A DNA stretch of 64,000 bases from an uncultured Opitutales bacterium (GCA_943789375.1 CALSTX010000010.1:267435-331434); one strand, 5' to 3'. Positions 1-9,611 are shown, counted from the stretch's first letter. The notes: generated by a model from the sequence alone, not told the origin. A program made the numbers and translations.

Positions 1-121
1 ATTATCGAGCGGTACATATTTGCAATTCGAGATATCTGGCCTTCCTACGACTCCAGATATACTGAAGAAAAAACTCAAACTTGAAAAAAAGGTTGATAGA
101 GTTTTGATCGAAAGCTTGTAA
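1..121 (+). CDS. rpsF: 30S ribosomal protein S6, C-terminal end (partial)
   Basis: An open frame enters the window at base 2 and stops at TAA 119-121. It ends in a lysine-rich helix followed by LEKKVDRVLIESL, which resembles the C-terminus of bacterial ribosomal protein S6 (the '...LEPLVLRYLVVR' type ending). The position directly upstream of ssb, rplI and dnaB is the classic rpsF-ssb-(rpsR)-rplI-dnaB order, which supports the call more than the short sequence does. No rpsR (S18) lies between ssb and rplI here. Only about 39 residues are visible, so domain content cannot be checked. Confidence 0.72.
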   Translation, partial: LSSGTYLQFEISGLPTTPDILKKKLKLEKKVDRVLIESL

Positions 122-150
122 TTAATTAAATTACCCTATTCTTTCTTTTC

Positions 151-603
151 ATGGCTTCTCTTAACAAAGTTTTACTTATTGGAAATCTGACCCGCGATCC
201 GGATGTGAAAATGATGACCAACGGTCGTCCCGTTTGTAACTTTGGCTTGGCTTTAAATAGGTCATATAAGGATTCAGAAGGTAACCGAAAAGACGAAACA
301 ACCTTTGTTGATGTTGAATGTTTCGGGCCGAGAGCTGAAGCCGTTGGCCGTTTTTTTACCAAGGGTCGGGCAATATTTGTTGAAGGCAGATTGAAGCTAG
401 ATCAATGGGAATCTAAAGAAGGGGAAAAAAGAAGTGCTATTCGTGTAGTCCTCGACAATTTTGAATTTGTAGATTCTCGACAGGATTCTCAAACTCAAAC
501 AAACCCATCCCCTTCACCTGCCCCAGAAGCCTCGGTACAAGCAGTCAGCCCGGAAGAACCGAAAACATCTGACCCCGATTTAGACGAAGACGTTCCATTT
601 TAA
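151..603 (+). CDS. ssb: Single-stranded DNA-binding protein
   Basis: A 150-residue SSB that binds single-stranded DNA during replication, repair and recombination. The N-terminal OB fold begins MASLNKVLLIGNLTRDPDVK, an almost canonical SSB opening, and runs to about residue 108 (VLDNFEFVDSR). A proline/serine/glutamate-rich linker follows. The acidic tip DLDEDVPF is the expected partner-binding tail (DDDIPF type). The gene lies 29 bases after the rpsF stop and 17 before rplI in a co-directional run. There is no Shine-Dalgarno sequence upstream of the ATG, only a pyrimidine-rich stretch. Length and tail are normal for a bacterial SSB. Confidence 0.97.
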   Translation: MASLNKVLLIGNLTRDPDVKMMTNGRPVCNFGLALNRSYKDSEGNRKDETTFVDVECFGPRAEAVGRFFTKGRAIFVEGRLKLDQWESKEGEKRSAIRVVLDNFEFVDSRQDSQTQTNPSPSPAPEASVQAVSPEEPKTSDPDLDEDVPF

Positions 604-620
604 TTTTACCCACACATATT

Positions 621-1094
621 ATGCCACAAACAGAAGTATTACTTGTAGAACATATTGATAACCTTGGATCTGAAGGAGATGTTGTTAAGGTGCGTCCAGG
701 ATTTGCACGCAATTATCTTATTCCAAGAAGTAAAGCCGTTCCACTGAATCATGCGAACAAGAAAAGGCTCGATGCTCTCAAAGTTGCTCGAGCAGCAAGA
801 GAAACCGAAGAACTACAAAAGTCGCAAGATATTGCTACCAAGCTTAATGACACCTCGATTGCAGTTGCTGTGAAAACTGGAGCGGGTGGAAAACTTTTTG
901 GCTCTGTGACAGTAGTTCATATCTTAGAGAAGCTTGGCGAAAAAGGTTTCAAACTCGATAAGAGACACTTTTCTAAATTTACTCCGATCAAGGAACTTGG
1001 GCAAACGACGGTTAATGTTCTTCTACACAAAGATATTTCCGTCGATATTAAGCTTGAGGTAGTCTCTGAAAATCCTATCGAGGAAACTAAATAA
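621..1094 (+). CDS. rplI: 50S ribosomal protein L9
   Basis: A 157-residue L9 that binds 23S rRNA in the large subunit. The N-terminal domain has the signature layout 'EVLLVEHIDNLGSEGDVVKV' followed by RPGFARNYLIPRSKA, which matches L9 (G-x2-G-x4-V-x2-G-[FY]-x2-N-[FY]-L-x3-G-x-A type). A connecting helix rich in charged residues spans about 45-75, and the C-terminal RNA-binding domain runs from about 80 to 148. It sits between ssb and dnaB in the usual order. No Shine-Dalgarno sequence is visible upstream of the ATG. The reading frame is intact and of normal length. Confidence 0.96.
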   Translation: MPQTEVLLVEHIDNLGSEGDVVKVRPGFARNYLIPRSKAVPLNHANKKRLDALKVARAARETEELQKSQDIATKLNDTSIAVAVKTGAGGKLFGSVTVVHILEKLGEKGFKLDKRHFSKFTPIKELGQTTVNVLLHKDISVDIKLEVVSENPIEETK

Positions 1095-1125
1095 CAAGTT
1101 TTGTTACGGGGAAGTTTATTAGCGA

Positions 1126-2595
1126 ATGCCATCACCTCCTTCTCTTTCCCACAACAATAAGCAATCAGGATCTAATCGTAATCCAGGCAAATCGACTATG
1201 CCTTCTATTGTGGAAGGTAAATCTTTGCCCAGCAATATTGATGCGGAGCAAGGATTATTAGCCGCCTGTATATTAGACTCCTCTGGAGAAGTGATAGGTC
1301 GGTGCATTGAACAGGCAGTTGGCCCTGATCATTTTCATTTTTACAACCATCAGCTTATTTTCGATGTCCTGATTCAGCTTCATCAAGAAAATAAAGAAGC
1401 CGATGAAATACTTATTGCGGAAAAATTATCAGTAGCTGGTAACTTAGAAACAATTGGAGGAAAAGATGCTCTTTTTGATCTTTCCGCCAAAATCGATACA
1501 ACAGCACATGCTCCATATTGGTTAGATATAGTAAAACAAAAAGCCATCCTGAGAAAATGTATTTTAGTAGCATTTGAAATCATCGATGGTGCCAATCAAA
1601 TCCAAGGGAATGTCGATGACTTTTTAGCCAGTATGGAGCAACGGGTTTGCTCCCTAGGTGACGAGCAAAATGTTCGTTCATCGGTGCCATTTAAGGAGCC
1701 AATACAACATGCTATGGAGCAAATCCAGCGAATGTTGTCACATGAAGAAATGGATGGACTCCTTTCAGGTTACAAAGACCTAGACCAACTAACCAATGGC
1801 TTTAAGCCTGCAGAAATGATTGTGATTGCCGCCAGACCATCTGTTGGCAAAACAAGTTTGGCAATGAATATAGTTGAAAATGTTGCGTTTTCTCCCAAGT
1901 ACCAAGAGTCACCCAAGAACCTTTTGGTTTTCAGCTTGGAAATGAGTGCAACTTCATTGGCAATGCGAATGATTTGTGGGCGTGCCAAGGTAAACATGAA
2001 TGATTTAAGGAGAGGCTTTGTCCCTAAAAAAGATGCTGAGACTCTTAACGCTATCAGTCGAGAATTTCAGGAGGCTTCTTTGTGGGTTGATGATACAAGC
2101 GGCTTGAGTATTAATCAAATTCGGGCCAAAGCAAGAAGACTAAAAACACGAAAAAAAATACACCTCATTGTCATTGACTATCTCCAACTAATTTCCGGCG
2201 ATGTAAGAGCCCAGTCGAGAGAAAATCAGATTTCTGATATTTCTCGTGGATTAAAAGCCATGGCAAAGGAGTTAGATGTGCCCGTGATTGTATTAAGTCA
2301 ATTAAATCGTGATTCTGAGAAAGAGAGGAGGGACCCAAGACTTTCAGACTTAAGAGAGTCTGGATCAATTGAACAAGATGCCGACATTGTCATGCTCTTG
2401 GGCAAGCAGCGAAAGGGAGAAGATATTAGAGAGGCAGATCAAGACCCTGAAGCGGCGAATTCAGATGAAGATTATGAGCCCATTTCACTACTACTTGCCA
2501 AGCAAAGAAATGGGCCCACTGGAAGGATTAATCTCGCATTTCGCCGAAAATTTACGAGGTTTGAGGTTCTTGAAGGAGAGCCACGACTTAATTAA
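1126..2595 (+). CDS. dnaB: Replicative DNA helicase DnaB
   Basis: Hexameric 5'-3' replicative helicase. The N-terminal DnaB domain begins at about residue 35 (LPSNIDAEQGLLAACILDSS). The RecA-like C-terminal domain carries a Walker A motif AARPSVGKTSLAMNI at about residue 235, a Walker B region with VIDYLQLI at about 350, and the SDLRESGSIEQDADIVMLL segment typical of DnaB. The protein is 489 residues from the first ATG. An alternative ATG at 1198 (MPSIVEGKSLPS) would give 465 residues and places the conserved N-terminus closer to the start; neither has a clear Shine-Dalgarno sequence. It is the fourth gene of the rpsF-ssb-rplI-dnaB run and stops 5 bases before bamA. Confidence 0.96.
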   Translation: MPSPPSLSHNNKQSGSNRNPGKSTMPSIVEGKSLPSNIDAEQGLLAACILDSSGEVIGRCIEQAVGPDHFHFYNHQLIFDVLIQLHQENKEADEILIAEKLSVAGNLETIGGKDALFDLSAKIDTTAHAPYWLDIVKQKAILRKCILVAFEIIDGANQIQGNVDDFLASMEQRVCSLGDEQNVRSSVPFKEPIQHAMEQIQRMLSHEEMDGLLSGYKDLDQLTNGFKPAEMIVIAARPSVGKTSLAMNIVENVAFSPKYQESPKNLLVFSLEMSATSLAMRMICGRAKVNMNDLRRGFVPKKDAETLNAISREFQEASLWVDDTSGLSINQIRAKARRLKTRKKIHLIVIDYLQLISGDVRAQSRENQISDISRGLKAMAKELDVPVIVLSQLNRDSEKERRDPRLSDLRESGSIEQDADIVMLLGKQRKGEDIREADQDPEAANSDEDYEPISLLLAKQRNGPTGRINLAFRRKFTRFEVLEGEPRLN

Positions 2596-2600
2596 TTAAT

Positions 2601-4988
2601 ATGATTCATCGAATTCGACCCTTGTTTCCTTTACTAATGCTCTTTTCTGGCATTGCCATCTTATGGGCCCAAGTTATCCCTGAAGGTAAAAAGATTATAT
2701 CGATTGAAGTGACCATGGAAGGCCCAAAGACACTGGGTAAATCCTTTTTACTACAAAACTTACAGATTGAAGAAGGGATGGCTTACGATCCCTCATCGAT
2801 TGACAAATCAATTCGTAATCTTGTGGCAACTGGAGCGGTTGATGATGTAAAGGTTTTTTACGATCCGAAAAACTCTACAGATAAAGGCGTTGCCCTTATT
2901 TTTAAAGTTCGGGCAAAGCCAAGAATCAAAAAGATATCTTTTCTAGGAAATAAAAAATTGTCGGACAAAAAACTTGAAAAAACAATTTCGCTGAGTGTTG
3001 GAGATATGTTTGATGATTCTGATTTTAAAGCTGATCAGGTTCTTATTGAAGAACTTTACACTGATAAAGGCTATTGGAGCGCAAGTGTATCAAGTGACTT
3101 ACAGACTGCTAAGACTACCAATGATGTTTCAATTGTTTTTAAGATTACAGAAAACGAAAAGCGCAAAATAAAACAAATAAAGTTCGTAGGTAATAAGTTA
3201 CTATCGACTAAATCTCTCTTGGAGGAAATGGAAACAGCACCCTGGAGGTTTTGGAGATTTTGGTCTAAACGTTCCCGATATCGCCCTACAATTTTAGAGG
3301 AAGATTTAAATAATTTAAGAACGGTTTATCGCAACGAGGGTTTTTTAGATGTTGGGATTGATCAGTCTGGCATACAGGTTAAACCACACGGCAAGAAAAA
3401 TTTAGATTTAATTATTAAAGTAGAAGAAGGTGAGCGTTCTTATTTCGGTGAACACAAAATCGTAGGGAACGTAGTCTTAAGCAAAGACTTCTTGATGAAT
3501 GACTCAGGTTCTGAGGCTGGTGATAAGTTTAAGATTAAAACAGGTGAGCCCTATTCCCCCGCTGTAATAAGTGGTGAAATTTCTCGCCTGCGAAGAAAAT
3601 ATGGTGAGAAAGGATACCTTGATGCTAGAGTGCGATCGATCAGAACGCCAAATCTAAAAACTAATCAAATAGATTTAAAATTTGAAATCACTGAAAATAG
3701 TAAATTCAGTGTGAATAGCATCCAAGTTCGTGGTAATGATAAAACTAAAACCATAGCAATTATCCGAGAACTCGCTTTGGCTCCAGGAGAGACTTTTGAT
3801 TTAGTCAGGATGGAAACGAGTGAGGCAAGGCTTAAGAATACCCGTTTTTTTGAAAAAGTAAATTTGGACGATGAACCCATTAATTCTAAGGACCCAGAGC
3901 TTCAAAATAGTCGGCGTAATTTAGTTGTTGATGTAGAGGAGGGGAGAACAGGTCATGTTTCTTTTGGGGTAGGTTTCAGTACTTTAGAAAAGGCAATGAT
4001 GTTTGCTGAATTTAGACAGGGAAATTTTGATATTATGCGTTGGCGCACCCCCCACCCTTTACAGGGAGACGGCCAAAAGTTTCGCCTTCGGTTAAAGTTA
4101 GGCTCCAGAAGTAATGAAGTTCGTTTAGCGTTGGAAGAACCTTGGTTTTTAAATCGGAGGCTTGCAGCTGGATTTGAAATATTCCGAGAAAAATCTGATT
4201 ATTACAGTGCCTACTATGACGAAATGCGTGCTGGCTTTGAAGTGTATTTCAGAAAAAGAATATTTGAACTAGTTGAGGGTCGTCTTTTTTATCGTTTTGA
4301 GGATGTGATGATAGATGATGTAAGTACGGGGGCAGGAGTGCCCTCTTTCATTGAGCCTGTTGATCTTACGATTTCTAAGGTTGGACTGACCCTTAGTCGG
4401 GATACGAGAGACTCTATTCTCTTTCCGTCCGAAGGAAGTATTTTTACGGTTCGTAAAGAGTTTGCAGGTGGCATATTTGGTGGCGATGCCGATTACGGAA
4501 AGCTTGAATTACAAGGAGCCAGATTTTTTAGAACCTTTGATCCCATGGACCAAGTATTTTCCATCATGGGTCGAAGCGGCACACTGGGCAGATTTAATGG
4601 GAAAGATGCAGATGTTCCATTTTTTGATAAGTTCTTTTTAGGTGGGCCATATAATCTTAGGGGCTGGGATTATCGAGATGCTGGGCCACAAGACGGAACG
4701 GAGCCTAAAGGCGGGAATTCATACTCTTATGCTGGATTAGAATATACTTTTAAAATAGCTGATCCGCTTAGGTTTGCTCTTTTTTACGATGGTGGATACC
4801 TGAGAGAAGGAGACTTTAAGCTTCTACCCGGAGATGATCAAGAGGGTTGGCATGACAATTGGGGGCTAGGTGTTCGCATTATGGTTATGGGTATGCCCTT
4901 GCGCCTTGACCTTGGGTTTCCTATAAGTGATCCTACAAACACCGGTGGTTCTCCCCAATTCCATTTTTCCGGTGGAACTCGTTTTTAA
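2601..4988 (+). CDS. bamA: Outer membrane protein assembly factor BamA
   Basis: A 795-residue Omp85-family protein that inserts beta-barrel proteins into the outer membrane. A signal peptide covers residues 1-24 (hydrophobic core LFPLLMLFSGIAILWA). Several POTRA domains follow up to about residue 440, visible as repeats of the type 'IKKISFLGNKKLSDKKL' and 'IKQIKFVGNKLLSTKSL'. The C-terminal barrel contains GGPYNLRGWDYRD at about residue 685, the VRGF-type motif of Omp85 proteins, and ends in an aromatic residue (GGTRF) as expected for an outer-membrane barrel. It is followed closely by ompH and lpxD, the widely conserved bamA-skp-lpxD envelope order. Confidence 0.95.
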   Translation: MIHRIRPLFPLLMLFSGIAILWAQVIPEGKKIISIEVTMEGPKTLGKSFLLQNLQIEEGMAYDPSSIDKSIRNLVATGAVDDVKVFYDPKNSTDKGVALIFKVRAKPRIKKISFLGNKKLSDKKLEKTISLSVGDMFDDSDFKADQVLIEELYTDKGYWSASVSSDLQTAKTTNDVSIVFKITENEKRKIKQIKFVGNKLLSTKSLLEEMETAPWRFWRFWSKRSRYRPTILEEDLNNLRTVYRNEGFLDVGIDQSGIQVKPHGKKNLDLIIKVEEGERSYFGEHKIVGNVVLSKDFLMNDSGSEAGDKFKIKTGEPYSPAVISGEISRLRRKYGEKGYLDARVRSIRTPNLKTNQIDLKFEITENSKFSVNSIQVRGNDKTKTIAIIRELALAPGETFDLVRMETSEARLKNTRFFEKVNLDDEPINSKDPELQNSRRNLVVDVEEGRTGHVSFGVGFSTLEKAMMFAEFRQGNFDIMRWRTPHPLQGDGQKFRLRLKLGSRSNEVRLALEEPWFLNRRLAAGFEIFREKSDYYSAYYDEMRAGFEVYFRKRIFELVEGRLFYRFEDVMIDDVSTGAGVPSFIEPVDLTISKVGLTLSRDTRDSILFPSEGSIFTVRKEFAGGIFGGDADYGKLELQGARFFRTFDPMDQVFSIMGRSGTLGRFNGKDADVPFFDKFFLGGPYNLRGWDYRDAGPQDGTEPKGGNSYSYAGLEYTFKIADPLRFALFYDGGYLREGDFKLLPGDDQEGWHDNWGLGVRIMVMGMPLRLDLGFPISDPTNTGGSPQFHFSGGTRF

Positions 4989-5011
4989 TAATTTCAAGCT
5001 AAAATTTTACT

Positions 5012-5557
5012 ATGAAAATACTCAGACTTCTCATACCAGCATTTTTGTTATGTTTTGGTTCTTTTCTTAACGCTCAGAAAATAGCTGTCGTGGATGTACA
5101 GAAAACATTCGATGGCTATCAGAAAGTCAAGGAAGCTCGCGAAAGACTTGATCGTTCCAAGAAGATTGCGGTGGAGGAATTAGAAATTTTTCGTGATGAA
5201 CTAGAGAAAATTGTAAAAGAACTCAAAGAAATGGAGGAAAAGTTAAAGAATCCAAATATTGAAAGTTCTGATTTGAAGGTAAAATATCAAGAGAAGTTAA
5301 AAAAAGCCAAAGAGAAGCAAGAAGATATGGTTGCTTATGATAAGCGGGCTAAAGCAACAATTTCACAACGCCAACGTAACCTGCTTGTTGAGCATTTATC
5401 TGATATCCGATCAGCTGTTAAAAAGGTATCTTCCGCTAAAGGTTTGGACTTAGTAATTAATTCTTCTGAAACTCAACTTGGCGTATTTTATGTTACTGAG
5501 AAATTGGACATCACAAATGATGTTATACTTACCCTGAATGCTGCAAAGAATAAGTAA
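5012..5557 (+). CDS. skp: OmpH/Skp family periplasmic chaperone
   Basis: A 181-residue secreted protein. The signal peptide covers residues 1-21 (RLLIPAFLLCFGSFLNAQ, cleavage expected near AQ). The mature protein starts KIAVVDVQKTFDGYQKVKEA, the typical OmpH/Skp beginning with a short strand and then a long helical tentacle. The middle is highly charged and predicted coiled coil (about 45-125), and the end returns to strand-forming residues (GLDLVINSS). Skp holds unfolded outer-membrane proteins for BamA, and the gene sits 23 bases downstream of bamA and 26 upstream of lpxD. The family assignment rests on architecture and context. Confidence 0.9.
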   Translation: MKILRLLIPAFLLCFGSFLNAQKIAVVDVQKTFDGYQKVKEARERLDRSKKIAVEELEIFRDELEKIVKELKEMEEKLKNPNIESSDLKVKYQEKLKKAKEKQEDMVAYDKRAKATISQRQRNLLVEHLSDIRSAVKKVSSAKGLDLVINSSETQLGVFYVTEKLDITNDVILTLNAAKNK

Positions 5558-5583
5558 TTAAATTATTTCTTGTTTTTTAAAAT

Positions 5584-6615
5584 GTGAAGTTTGATCTAAA
5601 GCTTAAAGAAATACTTGGCTTGTTTGCTCAAGCCAGCACAGTTGGAAATTGTAATCTAAAAAGCCTGTCTGGGATTTCATCCCTAACGGATGGGATTCAG
5701 GGAGATATTTCCTTTTTGGGTAATCCAAAGTACAAGCACGAAGTAAGCGGATGCAAAGCATCACTTGTTCTTGTGCCAATAGATTTTGATAAAGATCCCC
5801 AAGAAAATCAAATTTTTATAAAATTAAATGACCCATCCCACGGGTTGGCACTTATTTGCAAATTTATTGAAAACTTGATGTATCCGGTGACTGAAGCCGG
5901 TATCCACTCAACTGCTTTTGTAGAAGATACAGCAAAAGTTTCACCTTCTGCATCAATTGGACCGTTTTGTTATATTGGTAAAGAGGCAAGCGTAGGAGCA
6001 GGCACTCAAATCTTATCTCATTGTCATATTGGCTTAGCGACAAGAGTAGGTAGTCATTGTAAAATTCATCCGGGGGTGAAAGTCCTGACTCGCTGTGAGA
6101 TTGGAAACAATGTGATTTTAAATGCTGGAGTGGTCATTGGTTCTGAAGGATATGGCTTCGAACAGGTTAAAGGAGAAAATATAAAAACCCCTCACCTTGG
6201 GGTGGTCATAGTCGAGGATAATGTCGAAATTGGTGCAAATTCATGCATTGATCGAGCAAGGTTTGATAAAAGTCTTATTGGTAGTGGAACTAAAATTGAT
6301 AACCTTGTACAAATCGGCCATAATGTAAAAATCGGTAAAGATTGCCTCATCGTTGCACAAGTTGGAATTGCGGGAAGTGTACGGATGGAGGATCAAGTAA
6401 TTGTTGGAGGGCAAGCAGGGTTTGCGGGTCATCTAACTATCGGTAGAGGGGCAAGGATTGCCGGTCAGGCTGGAATTACAAAAGATGTTGCACCAGGTAC
6501 TTTTCTGAAGGGCAATCCAGCTTTGCCCGTGCAATTAGCTCACAGACTGTCTGTATTACAAAGAAAACTCCCAGATTTGTTTAATAGGTTTGCTCAAATG
6601 GAAGCCAAGAAGTAG
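5584..6615 (+). CDS. lpxD: UDP-3-O-acylglucosamine N-acyltransferase LpxD
   Basis: Third enzyme of lipid A synthesis: it N-acylates UDP-3-O-acyl-glucosamine using acyl-ACP. The 343-residue protein has an N-terminal uridine-binding domain (about 1-105, including GDISFLGNPKY). It is followed by a left-handed beta helix of hexapeptide repeats (for example ASIGPFCYIGKEASVGAGTQ) and a C-terminal helix. The conserved segment NLVQIGHNVKIGKDCLIVAQ holds the catalytic histidine of LpxD. The start is GTG at 5584 (MKFDLKLKEILGLF), overlapping an out-of-frame ATG-TGA just upstream. It lies 8 bases before prs. Its presence indicates that lipopolysaccharide is made. Confidence 0.95.
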   Translation: MKFDLKLKEILGLFAQASTVGNCNLKSLSGISSLTDGIQGDISFLGNPKYKHEVSGCKASLVLVPIDFDKDPQENQIFIKLNDPSHGLALICKFIENLMYPVTEAGIHSTAFVEDTAKVSPSASIGPFCYIGKEASVGAGTQILSHCHIGLATRVGSHCKIHPGVKVLTRCEIGNNVILNAGVVIGSEGYGFEQVKGENIKTPHLGVVIVEDNVEIGANSCIDRARFDKSLIGSGTKIDNLVQIGHNVKIGKDCLIVAQVGIAGSVRMEDQVIVGGQAGFAGHLTIGRGARIAGQAGITKDVAPGTFLKGNPALPVQLAHRLSVLQRKLPDLFNRFAQMEAKK

Positions 6616-6623
6616 GGAACATT

Positions 6624-7574
6624 ATGCAAAATGGAACTGGGTTAAAAATATTTAGTGGTAAGTCTAATGAACCTTTGGCTAAAGAAATTTGTGAATATTT
6701 AGATGTTCCATTGGGAGATGTGTTAGTTACTTCATTTCCCGACAGTGAAAGCTTTGTTCGGTACAACGAAAATATTCGAGGAACGGATGTATTTTTAGTG
6801 CAGTCAACATCCTCACCAGCAAATCATAATGTCATGGAACTACTGATTATGATAGATGCTGCCAAGCGAGCATCTGCCGCTAGGGTTACTGCTGTTCTGC
6901 CTTTTTTCGGTTATGCTCGACAAGACCGAAAAGATCAGCCAAGAGTGCCGATAACATCCAAATTAGTAGCAAATTTGCTGGTAGCTGCTGGAGTAAATCG
7001 TGTATTAACCATGGACTTGCATGCCCAGCAGATTCAAGGATTTTTCGATATTCCAGTTGACCATCTTTACGCATCACCAGTCTTTTTTGATGAATTGAAA
7101 TCAAAAGATGTGAGTAATCTAACAATTTTCTCTCCTGATGTTGGTGGCATGAAAATGGCAAATGCATACGCTGAAGTCTTAGGTTGTCCTTTGGGTTTTG
7201 TTGCCAAAAGGCGTACGGGTGCAAGTACGGTTGAGGCGATGAATTTAGTTGGTGAGGTAGAAGGCCGTGAAATTCTTCTCGTAGATGACATGACGGAAAC
7301 AGCTGGCACCCTTACGGCAGCCGCAAAATTACTAAAAGAGCGAGGTGCACAAAAAGTCAGTGCATTGGTGAGTCATTGTGTGCTTAACGATACTGGTAAA
7401 GATAGGTTGAAACAGGGCAACTTAGATGAATTGATTACTACGAACAGCGTGAGTATGAATACTGCCGGCCTTCCTATTAGGCAAATGAGTGTTGCACCTT
7501 TGTTAGGAGAAGCGATCAAGAGGACTCATACAGATAATAGTATATCTACGCTATTTGAAATAAAAGGGTTTTGA
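6624..7574 (+). CDS. prs: Ribose-phosphate pyrophosphokinase
   Basis: Makes PRPP from ribose 5-phosphate and ATP for purine, pyrimidine, histidine and tryptophan synthesis. The 316-residue length is standard. Visible motifs are the ATP flexible loop region FFGYARQDRK at about residue 93, the PRPP synthase signature DLHAQQIQGFFDIPVDHLYA at about 131-150, and the ribose-phosphate-binding loop DDMTETAGTL at about 221-230. That loop usually reads DDMIDTAGT, a small deviation. A weak AGGGA lies upstream of the ATG. It is co-directional with lpxD and htrA. Confidence 0.96.
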   Translation: MQNGTGLKIFSGKSNEPLAKEICEYLDVPLGDVLVTSFPDSESFVRYNENIRGTDVFLVQSTSSPANHNVMELLIMIDAAKRASAARVTAVLPFFGYARQDRKDQPRVPITSKLVANLLVAAGVNRVLTMDLHAQQIQGFFDIPVDHLYASPVFFDELKSKDVSNLTIFSPDVGGMKMANAYAEVLGCPLGFVAKRRTGASTVEAMNLVGEVEGREILLVDDMTETAGTLTAAAKLLKERGAQKVSALVSHCVLNDTGKDRLKQGNLDELITTNSVSMNTAGLPIRQMSVAPLLGEAIKRTHTDNSISTLFEIKGF

Positions 7575-7630
7575 TCCTGCGAGCTTTTAACTAGGGAAAC
7601 AAAAGATCTAGATTTCAACGCTTTAAGAGT

Positions 7631-9016
7631 GTGACCAAGTTTTTCTTATTTCTTTTTGTTTTATCCATAAGCCTTTCTGCTAAGCAAAGCCTTACAGTCA
7701 AAGTTGATACATCTGATCTCCCGAGAGATTCAAAACGTACCTTACACAGTTATTCGTCGATTCTTAAAGGGGCAACCCCCGCTGTTGTATCGGTTACGAC
7801 TCAACAATATGTGCCATTGCGATATGGGGGAAGTGCTAATCCTTTAGAAAATTTTTTACGTCGCTACTATGGCTTACCTGAAATTGATCAACCGGTCTTA
7901 GAAATGGAAAAAGTTCCCTCAGGGATTGGATCTGGCGTGCTTGTATCTGCTGAAGGTCATGTCATTACAAACGCCCATGTTATTACGGATCAACGAACTG
8001 GTAATCCCGTTGAAGAGGTTATTGTAAAGCTTGCAACCGACCAAGAATTTGTTGCAGAAATTATTGGTTTTGATCGATCCACAGATGTTGCAGTTTTAAA
8101 GATTGAGGCTGAAGAAGAACTTCCGTTTGTCACCCTTGCCAATAGTGACCTTTTACAAGTTGGGGATGTTGTTTTTGCGGCGGGGAATCCCCTCGGTATT
8201 GGGCTTACGGTTACCATGGGTATCGTTTCGGCAACTAAAAGAACAGAGTTGGATGTATTCAGAGGCCAACGAGGAGCCTACGAAAATTTTATCCAGACAG
8301 ATGCATCGATTAACCAAGGTAATTCAGGTGGTGCTTTACTTGATACCAAGGGAAGGTTGATCGGAATTAATACTGCCATTATATCACAAACTGGAGCAAG
8401 TATTGGAATAGGTTTAGCGATTCCAGTTAATATGGTTCGGAAAGTGTTAACCGACTTTGTACAAGATGGCTCAGTCAGAAGAGGGTTTTTGGGCGTGGAA
8501 TTGCTCGAAGGTAAGGAAATCGATGGAGCATTAGTAGGGAAGGTAGTTTCCCAAAGTGCAGCAGATTTAGCTGGTTTCTTACCAGGTGATATCATCATTC
8601 AGGTTGGTAACATTAAGGTTTCTTCAGTAAATGAGTCAAGGTTGGCTATCTCTCAAACTGAACCGGGCACAACCATTCCAATTATTGTAATCCGTAATAA
8701 TCGAAAATTAACGCTGAATGTAACCTTAGATCTGCTAGGTAACAGCGAAAAATTACTTATACCAGGAATCTCTTTGAAAAGTCTAAGTTCGAAAGTGAAA
8801 GAAGATTATGGAATTCCTGTTCAAGTACGTGGATTAGTCGTTGAAAAATCAACGGGGGAAGAAAAGACTTTTAAAAAAGGCGTTGTCATCGTGGAGATTA
8901 ATGGTGTGCAAGTTAGCTCCATACAGGAGGTTAATGAACAATTGAAAAAAGGAATCAACAGGTTTTATGTATGGTATCGCGGGAAATACTTCTTTCATGC
9001 CTACAGAATCCCTTGA
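7631..9016 (+). CDS. htrA: HtrA/DegP-type periplasmic serine protease with PDZ domains
   Basis: An envelope protease that degrades misfolded secreted proteins. The 461-residue protein starts at a GTG with a signal peptide (residues 1-17, FFLFLFVLSISLSA). The trypsin-like domain shows the full catalytic triad: H116 in TNAHVIT, D152 in STDVAVLKI and S232 in QGNSGGALLD. PDZ1 covers about 285-375 (RRGFLGVELLEG...). A shorter second PDZ-like segment at about 385-455 includes VVEKSTGEEKTFKKGVVIVE. It ends the long plus-strand run and converges with pyrE. Placement downstream of bamA-skp fits an outer-membrane quality-control role. Confidence 0.94.
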   Translation: MTKFFLFLFVLSISLSAKQSLTVKVDTSDLPRDSKRTLHSYSSILKGATPAVVSVTTQQYVPLRYGGSANPLENFLRRYYGLPEIDQPVLEMEKVPSGIGSGVLVSAEGHVITNAHVITDQRTGNPVEEVIVKLATDQEFVAEIIGFDRSTDVAVLKIEAEEELPFVTLANSDLLQVGDVVFAAGNPLGIGLTVTMGIVSATKRTELDVFRGQRGAYENFIQTDASINQGNSGGALLDTKGRLIGINTAIISQTGASIGIGLAIPVNMVRKVLTDFVQDGSVRRGFLGVELLEGKEIDGALVGKVVSQSAADLAGFLPGDIIIQVGNIKVSSVNESRLAISQTEPGTTIPIIVIRNNRKLTLNVTLDLLGNSEKLLIPGISLKSLSSKVKEDYGIPVQVRGLVVEKSTGEEKTFKKGVVIVEINGVQVSSIQEVNEQLKKGINRFYVWYRGKYFFHAYRIP

Positions 9017-9041
9017 GTCATTTGAAAAATTTCCAACTACC

Positions 9042-9611
9042 TTAACTACCTGGTTTAATCGCAGGAATAGAAGATAATTCTTCTGGCAGTGAGTCAGGGG
9101 CATAAGTGGGAAAATCCATTTTCAACATTCCGAAATATGGAGCATTGAGTTGAAGGTCTGTTGTGGAGCGATCCACTAAACTAGTTACTCCAACTAAAGA
9201 GCACTCAAAAGAATGAATAATTTCAATAGCTTCCTTAACTCTTCCACCTTTTGTCACAACATCCTCAACAAGTAAAACCCGATCTTGCTTGTTAAAAGTA
9301 AAATTCCGACGTAAAGCGAGGCGGTCCTCAATTTTCTCTAGAAATAAGAAACGAGCGTTTAATTGCCTAGCCACTTCTTGACCGATTACGAGACCACCCA
9401 TAGCGGGAGCAACAATAGTATTGATATTTGTAAAAGGAATTTCCTCTATCATAATCGTTGCAAGGCGAGATACTTTATCCATGTACTGACATACCTTGGC
9501 GCACTGGAAAAAATGCCCACTTCTCATGCCAGATCGAAGAATAAAATGCCCACGTAAGAGGGCTTTTGTTTCTTCAAAGATCGAGTAAATTTCTTCGTTA
9601 TATTTGGACAT
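9042..9611 (-). CDS. pyrE: Orotate phosphoribosyltransferase
   Basis: Converts orotate and PRPP to OMP in pyrimidine synthesis. The 189-residue protein has the PRPP-binding motif VLLVEDVVTKGGRVKEA at about residues 112-128, where the normal loop reads VEDVVTTGG and one position is changed to K. The substrate-binding loop region GHFILRSGMRSGHFFQCAKV at about residues 20-39 matches the FxLxSGxxSxxYxD area of OPRTs. ATG start at 9611. It is transcribed towards htrA, 25 bases from that stop, with no evident terminator between them. Confidence 0.9.
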   Translation of the reverse strand: MSKYNEEIYSIFEETKALLRGHFILRSGMRSGHFFQCAKVCQYMDKVSRLATIMIEEIPFTNINTIVAPAMGGLVIGQEVARQLNARFLFLEKIEDRLALRRNFTFNKQDRVLLVEDVVTKGGRVKEAIEIIHSFECSLVGVTSLVDRSTTDLQLNAPYFGMLKMDFPTYAPDSLPEELSSIPAIKPGS